From Gammaproteobacteria bacterium (GTDB lineage: Bacteria; Pseudomonadota; Gammaproteobacteria; Pseudomonadales; UBA7434), in NCBI GenBank assembly GCA_024280785.1, contig JAJRPK010000008.1:1-34224 (forward strand): a DNA stretch of 34,224 nt, given 5' to 3'. The notes under the pieces were generated by a model. The model searched no databases and had not been told where the DNA came from. It was given only the letters and a program-made list of their open reading frames with translations. Of the stretch, positions 33,096 through 34,224 are shown in pieces. Numbering within the stretch: position 1 is the first letter of the stretch; every line of letters starts with the position of its first letter. A program made the translations under genes and the position numbers.

Positions 33096-33259
33096 TAAAT
33101 CTCTTTTTCGCACAAGCTGGCTACACGCTAAACTTGTTACTGTTGTCTCTGCTGCCGCCTTCCTAAAATTAATTTTTCGGTCAACATCATATTGCTCACT
33201 GAACGGAACAAACTGATCAAGCTTTACGACTGCTTGTCCCATCTAAACAAAACCCCTTG

Positions 33260-34224
33260 CTATCGCAACTTTAGCGTCGCCAAACCAAACAAAACCAACA
33301 TTACTGTTATGATCCAAAAACGAACAATAACTCTAGGCTCTGGCCAACCTTTCAATTCATAGTGGTGATGCAAAGGGGCCATCATAAAAACTCGCTTGCC
33401 CGTCAACTTAAACGAAGTCACTTGAATAATGACGGAAAGCGTCTCTACAACAAAAATTCCAGCCATAATAAAAAATACTATTTCATGTCTTGTAATTAGC
33501 GCAATCACTCCCAATGCTGCTCCAAGTGCCAGCGCACCAACATCCCCCATAAAAACTTGCGCGGGGTAAGTGTTGAACCATAGAAAACCTAAGCCGGCAC
33601 CACCCAATGCACCGCAAAAAACCACTAGCTCTCCCGCGCCAGGAATGTAGGGGATGTTAAGATATGCCGAAAAACCCAAGTGCCCCGCTAAATAAGCAAT
33701 AATGCCGAGCGCCGAACCCACTAAAACTGTCGGTAGAATTGCCAAACCATCAAGACCATCCGTTAGATTGACAGCGTTACTAGAACCCACAATAACAAAG
33801 TACCCTAAAACCAAATATCCCCAGCCTAATTCCAAAGTAAAATCTTTAAAGAATGGCACAATGAGTTGAGATTCCTCTGGCACTGTCATTGAAAAATAAA
33901 GAAAACAGACAACACCCATTGCGGACACTGATTGCCAAAAATACTTCCACCGCGCGGCCAAACCTTTGGAATCTTTCTGGACGATTTTTTTGTAATCATC
34001 AACCCAGCCAATCGCTCCGAATAAAATGGTTGCTGCTAATACGGCTCCGACATAATGGTTGCTCAAATCCGACCAAAGTACCGTACTAACACAAATACTT
34101 AGAAGAATTAATGCCCCTCCCATCGTAGGCGTTCCCGCCTTCACCAAATGCGTCTCTGGACATCACTTCGAATCGTTTGACCTACTTGATGATAATTTAG
34201 TTTCCGAATCACCCACGGCCCTAC
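33260..34224 (-). CDS. mraY: Phospho-N-acetylmuramoyl-pentapeptide transferase MraY, 5' end off window, one-base frameshift
   Basis: MraY transfers phospho-MurNAc-pentapeptide to undecaprenyl phosphate, giving lipid I. The frame from about 34147 to the stop at 33260 holds most of the multi-pass membrane enzyme: GTPTMGG, VDDYKK (Asp pair), NAVNLTDGLDGLA, FMGDVGALALGA and the HHHYE loop. From 34224 the sequence first reads, in another frame, GPWVIRKLNYHQVGQTIRSDV, a good match to the preceding part of MraY. The frames meet near 34158-34161; adding one base there (a C on the minus strand) restores DVPETHLVKAGTPTMGG. mraY is essential, so an error in the read or assembly is more likely than a true null gene. 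The start codon lies beyond the right edge, with roughly 40 residues missing. Confidence 0.9.

Noticed and set aside
1..34224. CRISPR array, prophage, transposase, tRNA/rRNA, toxin-antitoxin or defence genes
   Set aside because: No repeat-spacer pattern, integrase, transposase, tRNA cloverleaf or recognisable defence gene was seen on either strand. The window is core genome, and I do not claim a new multi-gene system.

Overview
The window is a dense, almost wholly housekeeping stretch of a gammaproteobacterial chromosome (moderate GC, estimated by eye in the mid-40s %). Protein content and gene order (minor pilins beside ispH, the dcw cluster running into lpxC, a LytM peptidase and secA, then argJ, mutT, yacG and coaE) resemble Pseudomonas and the marine Cellvibrionales-type lineages. 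I cannot name a genus from the sequence alone. Nearly all genes lie on the minus strand and are read from right to left; only coaE and yacG are on the plus strand.

Layout by position: (1) 1-3588, a type IV pilus minor-pilin operon, transcribed fimT-pilV-pilW-pilX-pilY1, with pilY1 running off the left edge. (2) 3768-12915, a block transcribed pyrB-murJ-ribF-ileS-lspA-fkpB-ispH, covering pyrimidine synthesis, lipid II flipping, flavin synthesis, Ile-tRNA charging, lipoprotein maturation and isoprenoid synthesis. (3) 12916-14585, a low-density stretch with a gene of unknown function and a SnoaL/NTF2-like gene, where related genomes often carry pil genes next to coaE or rpsT next to murJ. (4) 14586-15419, coaE-yacG on the plus strand, convergent with (5) 15489-20171, secA-argJ-mutT on minus. 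(6) 20567-22912, a LytM/M23 peptidase and lpxC. (7) 23379-34224, the distal dcw cluster transcribed mraY-murD-ftsW-murG-murC-ddl-ftsQ-ftsA-ftsZ, with genes overlapping or nearly touching. mraY runs off the right edge.

Functionally the window joins peptidoglycan precursor synthesis (mraY, murD, murG, murC, ddl, murJ) and the divisome (ftsW, ftsQ, ftsA, ftsZ) to outer-membrane synthesis (lpxC), protein export and lipoprotein processing (secA, lspA) and pilus assembly.

I found no CRISPR array, phage, transposase, toxin-antitoxin pair, tRNA or rRNA, and no clearly new multi-gene system. The items worth a second look are small: a 138-bp MITE-like element with 43-bp terminal inverted repeats inside the lspA-fkpB spacer; a nested hairpin that buries the ribosome-binding site and TTG start of ispH; an apparent one-base deletion in mraY close to the window edge; overlapping inverted repeats in the secA leader; and several intergenic tandem repeats, three of them with a 14-bp period.
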